Below are positions 1 through 11,700 of a stretch of DNA of 64,000 nt, piece after piece. The DNA is taken from positions 310,001 through 374,000 of the forward strand of contig MBPM02000025.1 of the NCBI GenBank assembly GCA_001695595.3, read 5' to 3'. Both the position numbers and the translations under genes were made by a program. The stretch comes from Plasmopara viticola. Lineage: Eukaryota; Oomycota; Peronosporomycetes; Peronosporales; Peronosporaceae. Every line of letters starts with the position of its first letter. Position 1 is the stretch's first letter. The notes below the pieces were generated by a model. That model ran no database searches. It was not told where the DNA came from and was given only the letters and a program-made list of their open reading frames with translations.

Positions 1-767
1 GACACCCTTCCAGGCCGACTTGAATTGTTTTAAATTCCCAGTCTGCATTAATCCAGTGCAGATAAATGGCCATATATCCTTTGTTCACGGATCCAGACCA
101 CGTGTCACACGAAAACGTGACACGTCCAACCGCGGAACGATTAATATAATCTCCCACCCGCTTTATTAAATCATAGTACTTTCGCTCCATTGCTTTCTGC
201 AAGCTATATACCGGTGGAAATACCGGTTTGATACCTGCAGCAGCTAGCACGTCCAAAAACTTTTCGTGCTGTACCACACCCAACTCCACCTGGTCTTCTA
301 CAATCCACTCGATCAGCGCACTACTCAGATGCCGCATCCGTTGACGTTTTATACCTAAGTGCAACACGAAGCAGCTTAGCAAAGTATTTCCACAACACGT
401 TCAATCCCACAGAATTCGCTACTTCAAAACCTGCGGTTTGTTCATCAAGCTGTGCCACGACTGCATTTTTCTTGTGTGCTGCCGTCTTCTTGCCCGCTGC
501 ACCTCCATTTGTCAGCATTCCATTAGCGCTCTTCTTACCCTTCTTGCGTGTGGGCGTGCCGTTCGGAAACTCATTATGTCGCTTAGCATGTCGCATCATA
601 GATGATGTGCCATGCCGTGTACTAAAGATTTTACTGCAATTTAGGCACTTGGCTGAATCAACGAGTCCGTCGCGCAGGCCACTACTGGAAATGGGCGTAA
701 AAGTTTCCCACACGACACTCGTGAGCTTCTTTTTGCGTCCCGCCTCTTCTTCGTATGTTGTCGGCAT
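1..767 (-). pseudogene. hAT-family transposase, N-terminal part, frameshifted, cut by window edge
   Basis: Reading right to left from an ATG at 767, the protein has a BED-type zinc finger early on (AKCLNCSKIF followed by MMRHAKRH, a C-x2-C...H-x4-H layout). Basic linkers follow. The open frame hits a stop at 321-323, but the sequence continues in a neighbouring frame as RHLSSALIEWIVEDQVELG and later VTFSCDTWSGS, which is the usual start of the hAT catalytic region (a D-T-W motif). A +1 shift near 320-335 therefore separates the DNA-binding and catalytic parts, so this copy is probably dead unless a small intron sits there. The catalytic C-terminal part lies outside the window. DNA upstream carries subterminal repeats that fit the end of the same element. 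Confidence 0.75.
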
Positions 768-989
768 GATGTCCGGGCGCTTAAATGACAAAAAAGTGAC
801 AATCTCGCCGCAACGGTCCGCGCGGGACGACTCAGCTGTCTTCCAATGTTATCAAGGTGCTGCGCTTGCTCTCGTCTCTGATAGGCTAAATTTTGTAGAA
901 AAACTAATGTATCTGACATGACAGTTTACAAGAAAATTACTGGGTTTTTTTGCATACGCCATGCTTACTGGACAGGACCCGCGTACCCG

Positions 990-1245
990 TGCACACCCAA
1001 AACCCATGAGTATGGGTAATTAATGGGTGGGTAAGAAGTACACAGTTGTTATTGTACAACAGAATTTTTTCTCCCTGTCACTGCCCATCCACTGACTGCA
1101 CCTGCGAGCTTAAAACCCATGGGTATGGGTAGGGCAGGACTGCTTGGTGATATACAAATGATTTTTTTTGCAAAAGCCTTACCCATCGACTGGAACGGCA
1201 TATCCATGCCCACGCAAATTCCATGAGTATGGGTAATATCGGCAA
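990..1245. repeat. Subterminal repeats of the hAT element (three units)
   Basis: The motif CCATGAGTATGGGTAAT or a close form (CCCATGGGTATGGGT) occurs at 1003-1020, 1116-1130 and 1220-1237. Each copy is followed or preceded by TACCCA/GGGTA-type words. Units are spaced about 113 and 104 bp. They lie just upstream of the broken hAT transposase. Clusters of short, partly palindromic repeats near the ends are typical of hAT elements, where they bind the transposase. No terminal inverted repeat or 8-bp target duplication could be fixed by eye. Confidence 0.45.
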
Positions 1246-1389
1246 CCTGTGCAGGACTCAATTTACGCGCACATGCTTTAGCATGATTTGACCGAAATTT
1301 ACAGCTTACGTGCCAAGGTAGGTGACGAGCCGCGCCACCCCCATTATATATAAAAGCCTGATATCTGTTAATTAAAAGTAAATTCACAT

Positions 1390-2399
1390 TATTCTGGCAA
1401 TTTCCTCGAGTTGAAGGGGATCAAACAAAAATGTTACTTTATTTAAAGCTTATGCAATGACTTACAGTGTAAAGCGCTCCAAAGGATTTGGCATCCAGCT
1501 TTTCTATTGTAGCATCGCAAGGTCAAAACCATGTGTGTAGACAAAGCCACGACCGACTTCTTGCAAAGTTTAGTGGATGATCTAAGTGCGTCTGAAACCT
1601 CAATTTGAATCTTAAATGTCCGTTCGGTACATGTGACTCGATCCACCAGCATGTGGCGAGTAAGCTGCATGGCCGCATGTTTTGAGACGAGTCGCACAGC
1701 AAGTTGCACCGATAAGGCGTGCAAGAATTCATACAGTTTTTCGAGAAAAAGGGCCGTTCATTATGAAAAAGCGAATTTATTTAGTACAACCTACAACTCT
1801 TTTGATCTTACCTATGCTCCTGTATGAGAATCGAATTAAGCTTGTAAGTGCGGCAGAGACTAGATTTGTTTCGATGTCCTCTATCTACTTCATCACACAA
1901 AACTGTATAATTCCAATAGGGGTGTCGATTTCTTAATGGCCCTTCTCAACGGGAAGACCGCTTCACCAAAAAAGATCGGCTTTATGTAACGTCCTGCTCC
2001 ATGTCTTGCGTGTCCGCTTCGTAGCAGAGGTAGATTCGTGACTAACCGAAGCTCCTTTGAAACAATAATAATTCCTAGCCCCAAAGTAGGAGATCCGTGC
2101 TGTACGAGCGGCTTACTGGTCTTGAAGGCAACCATGAACGGTTTTAGTAGGCTATTGACTATCCTTGTTGATTCCGTAGAGTCCGTCAATTACGTTCAAC
2201 AGCGCTGTTGACGCGGACGTATTTTATATTGGCGAGCGTAATCGGCATGGGGAGGTCAGCATTGTAAGGTCGGCATTGGCTAGTGATGACAAGCGTAAAT
2301 TGGTATTTGATCCGCTAAAAAATGTCCGTAGGAAGTAGCAATTACTCTATGTCGGGGATGACATGGGTCAAGACAGAATAGACACGACCCAATTACTGA
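1390..2399. other. Intergenic stretch, no gene recognised
   Basis: Only short open frames occur on both strands, without recognisable motifs, start context or intron signals. I see no RNA gene or clear repeat in this stretch. Confidence 0.4.
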
Positions 2400-2640
2400 C
2401 ACGTAAGTCACTGAGCGGTACTCGCGAGACACTGCGCGCGCCGCAGGTCATAGGTGATATGGTTGGCTTTACGCCAAGGATTTCCTGTCACTTCGCTTGC
2501 AGAGACACGTGAATCACCGCGTTTAAAGTAGCACGTAGTCACTAAGCGGTTCTTGCAAGACACAGCGTCATGAGTAACATGGTGGCCTTTCAGCTCAGGC
2601 ATTAGAAGCGAGGTGCATATGGATGGAGTGGCATGTTCTT
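2400..2640. repeat. Degenerate satellite-like repeat, about 130-bp units (array 1)
   Basis: Two diverged units can be aligned. CACGTAAGTCACTGAGCGGT near 2399 matches CACGTAGTCACTAAGCGGTT near 2532. Each is followed by a CGCGAGACAC/GCAAGACAC block and then GGTTGGCTTTACGCCAAGG or GGTGGCCTTTCAGCTCAGG. A GGAGTGGCA start motif (2625-2633) begins a further unit. The same motif order recurs at 23.5-23.9 kb and at 26.5 kb. Confidence 0.5.
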
Positions 2641-2959
2641 TTTTAGCAGTGCATGTATAAAACGCACTAACAATGCATCGTATCGTGAACGGCGTGCACG
2701 GCGTGGTAAATCTCAGCTATGGCGGTCCCAACGATACAAGCGGAGGGGTACGTAACCTATTGAAAACGCTCATGGTGGAAAGCCTTCGCTGTATGTTAGG
2801 CGTGGACGCTGCCCTTTAAAGGCACGTAGGGCGTTATTTTAGCAGCTGATCAAAGCTATGATAAGCTGTGGTCTTCACTGAACATCAACGTAAACGTCAA
2901 TGCGTAAGTCGACACGGAGCCTCTCATATGTCACTCTTCAATCAGATATAATTCTCTCG

Positions 2960-3220
2960 TCTTGGACAACCAGGGTTTGTTATAGACGAGTCGGAAACTA
3001 ACAAAGACGCTCGGCGATATACCCGTTGAGGAAGTGCCGATACGGTTGAAGTAAAAGCCTGCCTAAATTTAATACCGTTGGTGGATTCTCTGCTTGAGGT
3101 AGATGGGATGTTCATGGCACATCTTGAAAAGGCTTTTAAAGCCAACGACATTGTCGAGGTAGTGTCAATTCGACCTAAAAATAGCAGCTTTTCAAAACTC
3201 TTGAATAAGACAGTACTAAG
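2960..3220 (+). pseudogene. Possible Ty3/Gypsy polyprotein scrap
   Basis: One plus-strand frame reads FVIDESETNKDARRYT, a stop, then VEVKACLNLIPLVDSLLEVD, FMAHLEKAFKANDIVEVVSI and SKLLNKTVL. The order of an acidic linker with VDSLLEVD, then IRPKNSS, then a K-TVL motif resembles, in my recollection, the linker before the reverse transcriptase in oomycete Gypsy polyproteins. There is a stop inside and no protease or RT motif next to it, so at most a decayed fragment remains. The assignment is tentative. Confidence 0.3.
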
Positions 3221-3382
3221 ATGACAATATAGCAATGGAATCATCGTTCCTGAAAACTTGATCATATCTGTATATTTTTCGATTATAATACTTTTAGGAC
3301 GATCTTTGGTATTACCAGAATATGTGTAGATCGTTGGCTCCAAGACCTTATTACTGTATGAAACGGTCGTAGTTTTCTCCAA

Positions 3383-5299
3383 ATGAACAGTGTGACGTGC
3401 ATATACATACTTTATTAAAGCTTTTTTCGTTGCGATGATTTAGTGTCTGATGGCGGTACTCGTGCGTTCGAATGCCCGTCGACATCGATAGTTATTGCGT
3501 ACTTAGCACAACGAAGCTCGTACAGGAAGACTAAAGCATTAAATAAGGTACCTCTTGCCTACTTCCACCAGCATCGCCGATGACTCGATATCGGCAGCAC
3601 AAAGTAGCAGCAACGTCAGTTGCGTGACGACCAAAATTAGTGCGTTGTTGGGACAGGTTTTGGTAATACGTCGGAGAAGCGCGTGGAGCGACGTTGCAGT
3701 AACACTCGCATATGATGCACCGGATTCGACATTGCTGGCGCTCAACTCAGGGGAGGGCACGTTTATGGACCGAAATTTTATCAAAGTATGTCCAAAGATA
3801 CGCCCTATTGGCCGGGAAAATTTAGCGCTTCAAATTGCTGGACTTGTGCTCGTATCCAACTTTCGCATGATGATCATAGATAATTTCGCAAAGGTATTGC
3901 ATCTAGTAGCCGCGGGAGAATGTGTAATGATCAAGCAGTATATGGAGGATTAGATAGCCGATAAGTGCCAAGACCGATTTGCTATGCGGACAATATAGTT
4001 TCCGTTGTTCAAGAATAACGGGTAGAACCACTGTGCTTTATTAATACTACAAATTGCTGGTTAACGGCAAAGGAGTCACTATGAGACGGATTTGTTTGCT
4101 GAGTTTGATACCGACAAGGTTTGAAATTAATTATTGCTATTGGTTCCAAACTGTCCACTCATGCCCACTCCGAAGGAAGACCATAAACAACAACAAAAAG
4201 GATGTTCTGTGGCGAGTAAATTAAAGCATATGGATAATTGTACTACGATTAAAAATTTTATCAAAGTGTGTCACTTTGGGGCTTGGATAGCTGCGTCACT
4301 CAACAATAAAGCATCATGGGCGCATATGATATCCTTCGACTACCATATTTAATTATCAGAGCATGTTGTTTGCAATCAATAGAACATCGCTCTGTCATGT
4401 GAAGAGTGGAACCCTCGCCATCAAAATTTTTTTACTCAAAAACACCGTGTTGGCTTCTTCCCTTCTTATTTAAAATCAGTAATCTGTTTCCTTCACTTAA
4501 GGTATTGCTCATCAAGAAGCACTTCGTATGCTCCAAAATCCGATTCGAGTGGAGACTGATGCGACGAGCCAACGCCATTATTTTCTGTATCATTTTGAAC
4601 AAAGTTCAGTACGTGATCATACGTTGCAACCCAATCATAGTTATCCAATTATATGTTTGCTTACTTACCAGTATTTACATTGAAAAGGATCCCAACTGTT
4701 TCATGTAGACTTATTAATCGAAAGTACCAGATTTTAAAATTGGATTGACCTCACTTTTGATAATTGTTGGAGTGATGGTGTATTGATAAATTATTTCTTC
4801 TCGGACATTCTTTAAAGACTGAAATCATTCGCCGACTTATATTCCAAAGTCAGGTGCACTTAATGTGTAGTCTAATTGACTATATGAATATTTCTCGTCT
4901 TTAATGCCCTCTAATTCGTGTTGACTGGCTATTGCTGTTGTAAAACGTGTTGGTTTCTCTTCCATCGCTTATACTTAAAATGTTACTTGTACACCAGCTG
5001 ACATAGCTGTTAGAACTCCAATCTTTTGCACTCGTCGAAGTTTTGAAAAATCTATCGGTTTATCTTGATCAGTTGTCCATCGCGTTCCTTTGTATCGATT
5101 TTCATGCGTCTTAATTGAAGCTCCTCACGTTTCATTGCAGCGTGCTGTTTCTCTTCGTTTTGTCAATCTTGTAAATCTTGGAAGCGTTTTCGGATCTGTT
5201 AGCACGAAATTTGAAACGTCGCAGATCTCTTCGAACAAGCTCTCCAAGCCCGGTTCTATGTAATATTACAATATTATTTTATATCGCGGGCCAATAGCA
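3383..5299. other. AT-rich desert with unassigned open frames
   Basis: The longest frame (3555-3953, plus) encodes 132 residues without a recognisable domain and has a non-ATG first codon choice. A shorter one at 4134-4352 shares only the words NFIKVC with it, through the near-identical DNA AAATTTTATCAAAGT. On the minus strand at 4850-4990, a stretch reading TAIASQHELEGIKDEKYSYS looks protein-like and lies directly downstream of the 2-kb element, so it may belong to it. Nothing here supports a functional gene. Confidence 0.35.
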
Positions 5300-7200
5300 T
5301 AAAGGATGAATTAGAGTCTTTGAATTTGACGAATTAAAACTGGATAATTGATATCAGAGTTCCCATCATTATTCGAGAGCCGTCAATATTCAGATGGTTG
5401 AACGAGGTCAACAAATCAATTGATGACGAACGATGTCAAAATGTCAGGTGGTGTGCTAATCTGATTGTTTATGAGACTCAAATGAAGTGAATAACTTTTG
5501 GCAAGATTAATTTTTCGAAAAAATATTGCTCAAAATACATAATTTGTCGTCATAATGCTTGATGGGTACGTTGCAAAACCGTCATTTAAGGAGTATAAGA
5601 AGCCATTGGTAATCCAGTTTCCGGCAAACGAGTATAAGCCAGTTGATAGAAGCGAACAAAGATTGAAGCTAATGTCGCTAAGTAAATATATACACTACGC
5701 TGCATTTTCTCTCATCGCGATATATACAACATTATTGCCATTAGAATTGATCAGATATGCACCGATACCAACTAGCCGAGACTTGATGTAGTTTAAATAT
5801 CTGCATATGAACAGTACCAATTCGGAAGCACGATAGAAACAATTTTTGAGTTGCTGCGGTTAGAACTAATGCGCTGAAGGTGGTGTTGCTGTATAACCTT
5901 CCATTAATATTGAATTGCAAATTGTAGATATGTGAACTCGACAAAGCAACTTCTTAATTGTTTCAATCCACGCTTGGATCAGTAAAGTTGAACTTTAATT
6001 GGATTATGCAAGCCAATAGAAATAATGTAACTACGATTAAAAAAATGATAGTGCTTGTCATTTTGATTTGTCGTCTATAAGACCTGTTCTAAATTTGACG
6101 AAAGACATCACCAGAAACTTCACTTTTTGTTATTCTTCCAAAGCCGTTGCTTGGAAACTACATATGCCCTTTTCAGATGTTTCCATTGTTCATAGACCTG
6201 TAAATTTCATCTTCACTTTCTCCAGGTAAACTAAACTCTTTCGAAGTGAGCTCTTGATCGCGTTTTAATTGCTTTTAGAAAAGCTATGTATTTAAAATTC
6301 AACTATATCATCTTGTCAGCAGCAAAATAACTGCGAGCTATGAAAATTGTTAAAAGTTCTTCGTGCAACTCTCAATGATTGAAACTTTTTTTTACCGTAT
6401 TTCATTGGCACAATCATCAATAGTAAAAAAAAAGACATTTGGGATTTTTTATGGTGTCAGCCTTGGGGATCGTTAAAGTTCCGAAGCTTTGTAATTTCTC
6501 TTTGATGTAACCGTATAACACTTGACCAGGTTCGCTAGCTATTATATGCAGGTGACTATAGACGTGCGGCGACTCCTTAACGATATTTAAATGATTTTGC
6601 TGAATGGCCTTGAATGCCAAGCGTTTCATTTTCTCCGAACGAATTCTTTTCAATGCTTTAGGAAGCATGCCACCAAATTCAAATACCTAACTCATAAGCG
6701 ATCGTTAAGTAAGGATCGTAGATCCCACTGGTAATTTCGGTTTGTCGGCGCCGGAAACCAATGTGTATGTCAATTAAAAAAGTTTCACAAACATGCTACC
6801 GACTAATTGTGTTTCATTATGGTGGGTCAAGCATTGGTCCATTTTGATGAATAATATTATTTATCAAATGGAACAACGCTTGATTTGAGTATGCTGTCGG
6901 ATGAATTGCTTGCGGTTTGATTCATCACTAACATTAATAATCTTTCAGCATCGCAATTAACTCAAACTCTTCAAACAGCAGCACAGCCTAACATTACAGC
7001 GTTAGGAACTTTAAAAATTAGTGGGTCTACTCCTCAACCTTCCTATCGAGTAGTATCGTGCTCGTTATTTGTTAATTCAGTGTCTAGAGATCAGCATTTG
7101 GCAGTACCACAGTGGAAAGTTTCGGATAAAAACAAATGAAGACAGCAAAATAACGACAAGATCCACAAGTCTATGCATTAATACTGCGCTCTTCGAGTAA
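5300..7200 (-). repeat. Unidentified about 2-kb element, copy 1 (decayed coding DNA on minus strand)
   Basis: This stretch aligns over its whole length, in the same orientation, with 18.04-20.10 kb. Anchor matches are TCTCATCGCGATATATACAA (5711 and 18462) and GCTCGTTATTTGTT (7062 and 19964). Minus-strand peptide fragments are conserved between the copies: ESPHVYSHLHIIASEPGQ against ESPHVHSHLHLIASEPDQ, NNVVYIAMRENAA against KNVVYIAMRENAA, and RIGTVHMQIF against RMGIVHMQIF. Both copies are riddled with stops and shifts. Conservation at peptide level says it once encoded protein on the minus strand. I do not recognise the family; structural proteins of a large DNA transposon of Polinton/Maverick type are one possibility. 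Confidence 0.55.
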
Positions 7201-8768
7201 AATTCGGCACACTGGAGCTTAAACTGTCAGCGTACACCAATCACGTCGAAAAATTTCTCAGTGGACAAATCTCAAGAAATATTGAGGCAATAAAATCTTC
7301 AGACACGAGCAAACATGAGCTGCAAGCGATGGCCTTCGACTACTAAATCGTTCATCAATGAATGAAAGCATCTTGCATGTTGCCGGTGATTGCATTGTTT
7401 ACCGATCCACGCAACGAGGCCGCGCGGCGTCACACACTTCGTTAAGCTTTAGTGAGAGGATTGTTATGTCGTATGGCTGAACAAAATTCATCGTCGTTTT
7501 ATAAAACCATTCTGCCTTTTTTTCTTAGGTTCCTCTTTACTAAAGACAACAAATCAACCAATTCGAGCTTGTAACATTACTCTCGATAGGCCCCTTGCAG
7601 AAATATATGTGCTGCTACTCTATGCGGCATACCATTGTGTCTCAGACAATTACTTTCGAAGCTGTTAAGCTTAAGGCATCCATTCTCGTATGACGGAAAC
7701 GCTAGCTGGTACCGCGTTTCTTAGAAGCTGCACTTGTTGGACTCATTAGTTAAAATTTGCGTACGTCTTTCATTGAGATGCCAACAGAGGTAGAGAACAC
7801 TTGTGGCCAGTTGAATTTAACACAACAGCCAATTCATTCATCGAAAAGAATTTGTTATCCGACCCATTCGAACATCCAGTACCAGATTTGGAATATTAAC
7901 TCTATGCCTCGAGACTATTACGGCTCCAAAAAGTCGCAAATGACTGACACCGTGGGCGTCAATTGTGCTTTTCTGTCCAAAGGCTTAAGGTAATTGCGCG
8001 AGATTTTCCATTTGTATCGCAAAAAATCTTCACAAAGACTCTTAATCAATCAGCCAATGCACAGATAACACTTTGCACAATAAAGACATACAGCACGACG
8101 GCATCTTTAGGTGCCGCACACTTGGTATGCAGGAAGAGTGAAGATCAATTTTGCTTAGTGCGTGCTCTTTCGGATTTCACTTCAATCGCATGTAAATAAA
8201 CACGGAGTCCTTGTGGTCCGTTTCCATTTAAGCTTCCATAAGAACAGAAGCAAGGCCGTGGTTGGAACTGCACAGCATCCGTTATGCGATTTAGAAATAG
8301 AGAATAGCGAATCGTCATTCTTTAAAATGTTCTGATCGATCACTTGCTTATTGTTGGCGTAAAGCTTCCACCACTTTCCAAACGTTTCTCGACCTTAAAA
8401 TGCGCACGAAGTCTTCAACGTTGACAAAGTGTGCAAAGGGGCTCATGACATTTTTGCATTTGCCTCAACTTCTGCGTGAGCGTGAATGTGTATCCCTTCG
8501 TCCAGCATTGGTAGCGAGCGCACAAAGAACGGTATGGTCTCTATTTAAAAAAATACGAGCATTCTGCATCTTTAGCACAGCTTCAAATATCTATATGAAA
8601 TTTGCTAATAGAAATTCGCATCCTGAAAGGACATCAGCATCTCTACACAGTCAGTTAACTGGAGAGGGGGTTTCCGAACTCTAAATTGACAAATTTCGTG
8701 CTAATAATTAAATAACGATGGACCTCAAGATTTCTAACAATTTTCACAACATCACCTTTTAACCATTT
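7201..8768. other. Desert between the 2-kb element and the helicase gene
   Basis: Open frames at 7757-7993, 7963-8199 and 8400-8684 (plus) have no recognisable motif and overlap one another. The stretch downstream of the helicase stop presumably holds its 3' untranslated region and poly(A) signals, which cannot be fixed by eye. Confidence 0.35.
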
Positions 8769-11700
8769 CTATCCTCCGAAGCTTTCAGAATGTTCAATCC
8801 CTTTTCCAGGACGCTGTCGGGGATCTCGAGGATTGGCGTTGCTTCTACCAAGAGCATCATTCGCCGGTCGAGAAAAGACTGGAAGCGAATTTTCAACGTA
8901 AGGTCCTATAGTTGGTGGGCCTCGCCTCGATGGTAGGTGAACAGGGTCAGAGAGAGCATAGAATTCTGGTGCATGTTGATGTAAAGGCGTACCAATCGCA
9001 TTTGCGCGATGTATTGACCTATTCGTGAATGTAGATTGTACATAACCACTCAATAATGGTTCTGTTCCTGGATGTTGTGCATATTGTTGTTGCGCTTGAT
9101 CTAGCTGCCTTGGCGCACCAAGACTACGACCTCGGTTACCACGGCCGCGACCTCCTCTCTGGCCACCACGTCGTCCACTATTATTCCCGCCTTCCCAACT
9201 ATTGCCAATAGGTTGTTCAAAGGGTAGTGAACGCCCTTGTTGATGGGGCTTCATTGATGCTCCTCCTGACTGTTTCCTCGAAGTCACAGATGGCTGTTCC
9301 ATTGGTTTGAGCGTAAGCAAATTGCACTGCGGATTTTTCACATGCACGACACAATGACGATTGTATGCGTGGTCCAAAAGCGCCGACCATGGTTTTGAGG
9401 AGCGTAGCGTGTCCTCCTTGCCAATTACGTAACAAGCAAATTTCGCGCGCGTTAAAGCTACATTCATGCGCCTGATGTCATTCAAAAAGCCAACGCCAGC
9501 TTTAGGGTCAGCTCTGACAGTGGACACTGATCATATTAAGCACACAGTTTAATAGATAAGAATTATATTACGGATAGATGAGTACGTACAAATAATAATG
9601 TCTTTTTCTCGCCCTTGAAACCCATCGACAGTGTTGATCTCGACTTCTTGCTCGTAGCGCTCGCCTAATGTGCGACGGAAACGACTTCGCAGCTCTTCCA
9701 TTTGCTGACTATACGGCGTGATCATACCAACCTTTCCGGCGATCGCGTCTGGAGGACACGCATTCTTCAAGGTGAGATATAGATTCACCGCCAACTCAGC
9801 CTCGCCAACATTCATGCGAGAGACTGACTTTGTGTTTTTTTCGCGACTGCTAAGCAGATTCCAAAACGCCAGCGGCATGAAGGCAGCTCCAAGTCTGTGA
9901 TACGGTTTTATATAATCAACACCTTTTACATTCTCTCCATCCTGGAGCTTGCCATTATAGAAGTAGTTTCGTGGAAAGTCGGAGATCATTGGATGACTAT
10001 AATATCGTAACAGGCAATCATCTGTGAGTTTCTACGTCGTAAGTATACACCAAGTAAACGCAATTTATACCTTCGATACTGTGTTCGCAGCATATGCACT
10101 GGATGATCGCAGCTCTCCAATCGCTCAAATAAGCTTCGTTCGTACAGAGATTGCCCGCTATTACGCGAGAAGACAGTCGCTGAAAGTTGTTGCGGATCAC
10201 CGACAAGCACGCATTGCTTGCTGCCAAACCTAGTAAGAAAAGTCGTAGCGTTTGTTAGCCATATCAAAAGTTAAACATAAGAGCTGTACACCATTATACG
10301 CACTTCATGGGAATAATAGTGGACAATTCTACGGCTTGGGCTGCTTCATCCACTACCAGCACATCATACTGAGCACTTGCATCAAGTGCAGCAACACCCG
10401 CACTGCTCAACGTTGTAAACACGATGTGTGCTGTATCCAAAAAAGAAACTTCCAATGATTGCCGCGTGGACTGCGAAAGTTTTCCTCGCATTTCGCTCAC
10501 CGCTTTCCGAGCAAACTCAAATCGCTGTAACTCCAGCTTCACCTAAATAGAATAGTCGCTTAGATATCAATAATGTTATACAGTAGATCCATAGACACCG
10601 AGTTTTAGGCGCACCTCCGAAAGCTTTTCTAAGCAACCATTGATCCGCTGAGCTATGGCCACGTAGGGGTGATACCGTGAATAGTCGATCGGGCCCCATT
10701 CCTTACTTTCCTTCATTAGATCAAAAGCAGCTGGTTTGGACAAACGCGGAGACTGTAACATCATAATTGTCGGGGACGAAGGGCGATGCTGATTTTCAGA
10801 ATGCTCGTATGGTGGCGGCGATAGCGGAGGTAGTGGCGATAACGAAGGTGCCGGTGGTGGCGGTGATAGATATAAATTATGACGCGGGATGTCGTTGCGG
10901 TCGCTGCCCTCTTTTTGTAAATCTGGTCGCGGTGATTGATGTCTGTGTTCGTCAGCATCTGATGTGTGAGTTATATGTAATTCATCTCGCTCAAGTGTAT
11001 GGTTGTCATCGTCAATATCGACTTCGATCGGTTCATTTGCTGATCCCGCTTTACTGTCATTGCCAGTCTTCTCGCTTAGGTGTTGCCCACATGCTACTGA
11101 CTTGGATGTGACAGGAAATGGCTCGTCTTGCTCCTCTTGATCCTCGGCTTTAGTAGCGTGGCCTTCGACCGGCAAAGGTTCATCTTCTTCCGAGTTGCTC
11201 CCGTCGACAAAAAACGCATCCAAAACCTTCCCACTTGCCTTGGAATTAAATGAACTCTCTTGGTCGTCCCAAGCCGGCGGCGGGCCTTCAAACGAAGCAG
11301 GGAATTTTTCGTCTTCTTCTTCTTCCTCTTGAACATTTGTATTAACATTATCGTCATGAAGATTGCGGGCGTTCAGCCGCGGGTCACGGGACGGTAGAGA
11401 AGACCCTAAATTTGGTGATGACGCTGGTATTTGCTCGAAGTGAGATTCGGGTGATATTCTTAGCGATATAGGTTGTGGCGGACCCTGGGCCTCGGTCGCT
11501 GCACGTGCAGAAGCTGCAGCTTGTTTCTGTTGCGCAGCTGCGTGGGCACTCTCTTCCAGCGCCTTACCAGGATCCCTTTCAATCCAATCAACGATATTCC
11601 GTAGTTGATCTCGTAATAGCACTGAGTCGTGCTCCACCTAATGAAGTCATTACAGCGTATGCTTGTTGGATCGAGTTAACGGCCATTAATTGGGCATTAC

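Noticed and set aside
1000..1240. Telomere-like TACCCA/GGGTA words
   Set aside because: They are spaced at about 110 bp, are partly palindromic and lie beside a hAT transposase; no head-to-tail telomere array.
3539..3784. Possible RXLR-type secreted effector on the minus strand
   Set aside because: The hydrophobic stretch lies at the C-terminal end, not at the start, and no RXLR-dEER pattern follows. No convincing RXLR or CRN effector was seen anywhere in the window.
5555..5791. Plus-strand 78-codon frame MLDGYVAKPSFKEYKKPLVI...
   Set aside because: The second copy of the repeat does not keep this frame, whereas the minus-strand words are conserved between copies.
10018..10458. Short frames on both strands between helicase motifs II and IV
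   Set aside because: They read across introns or opposite the coding strand of the helicase.
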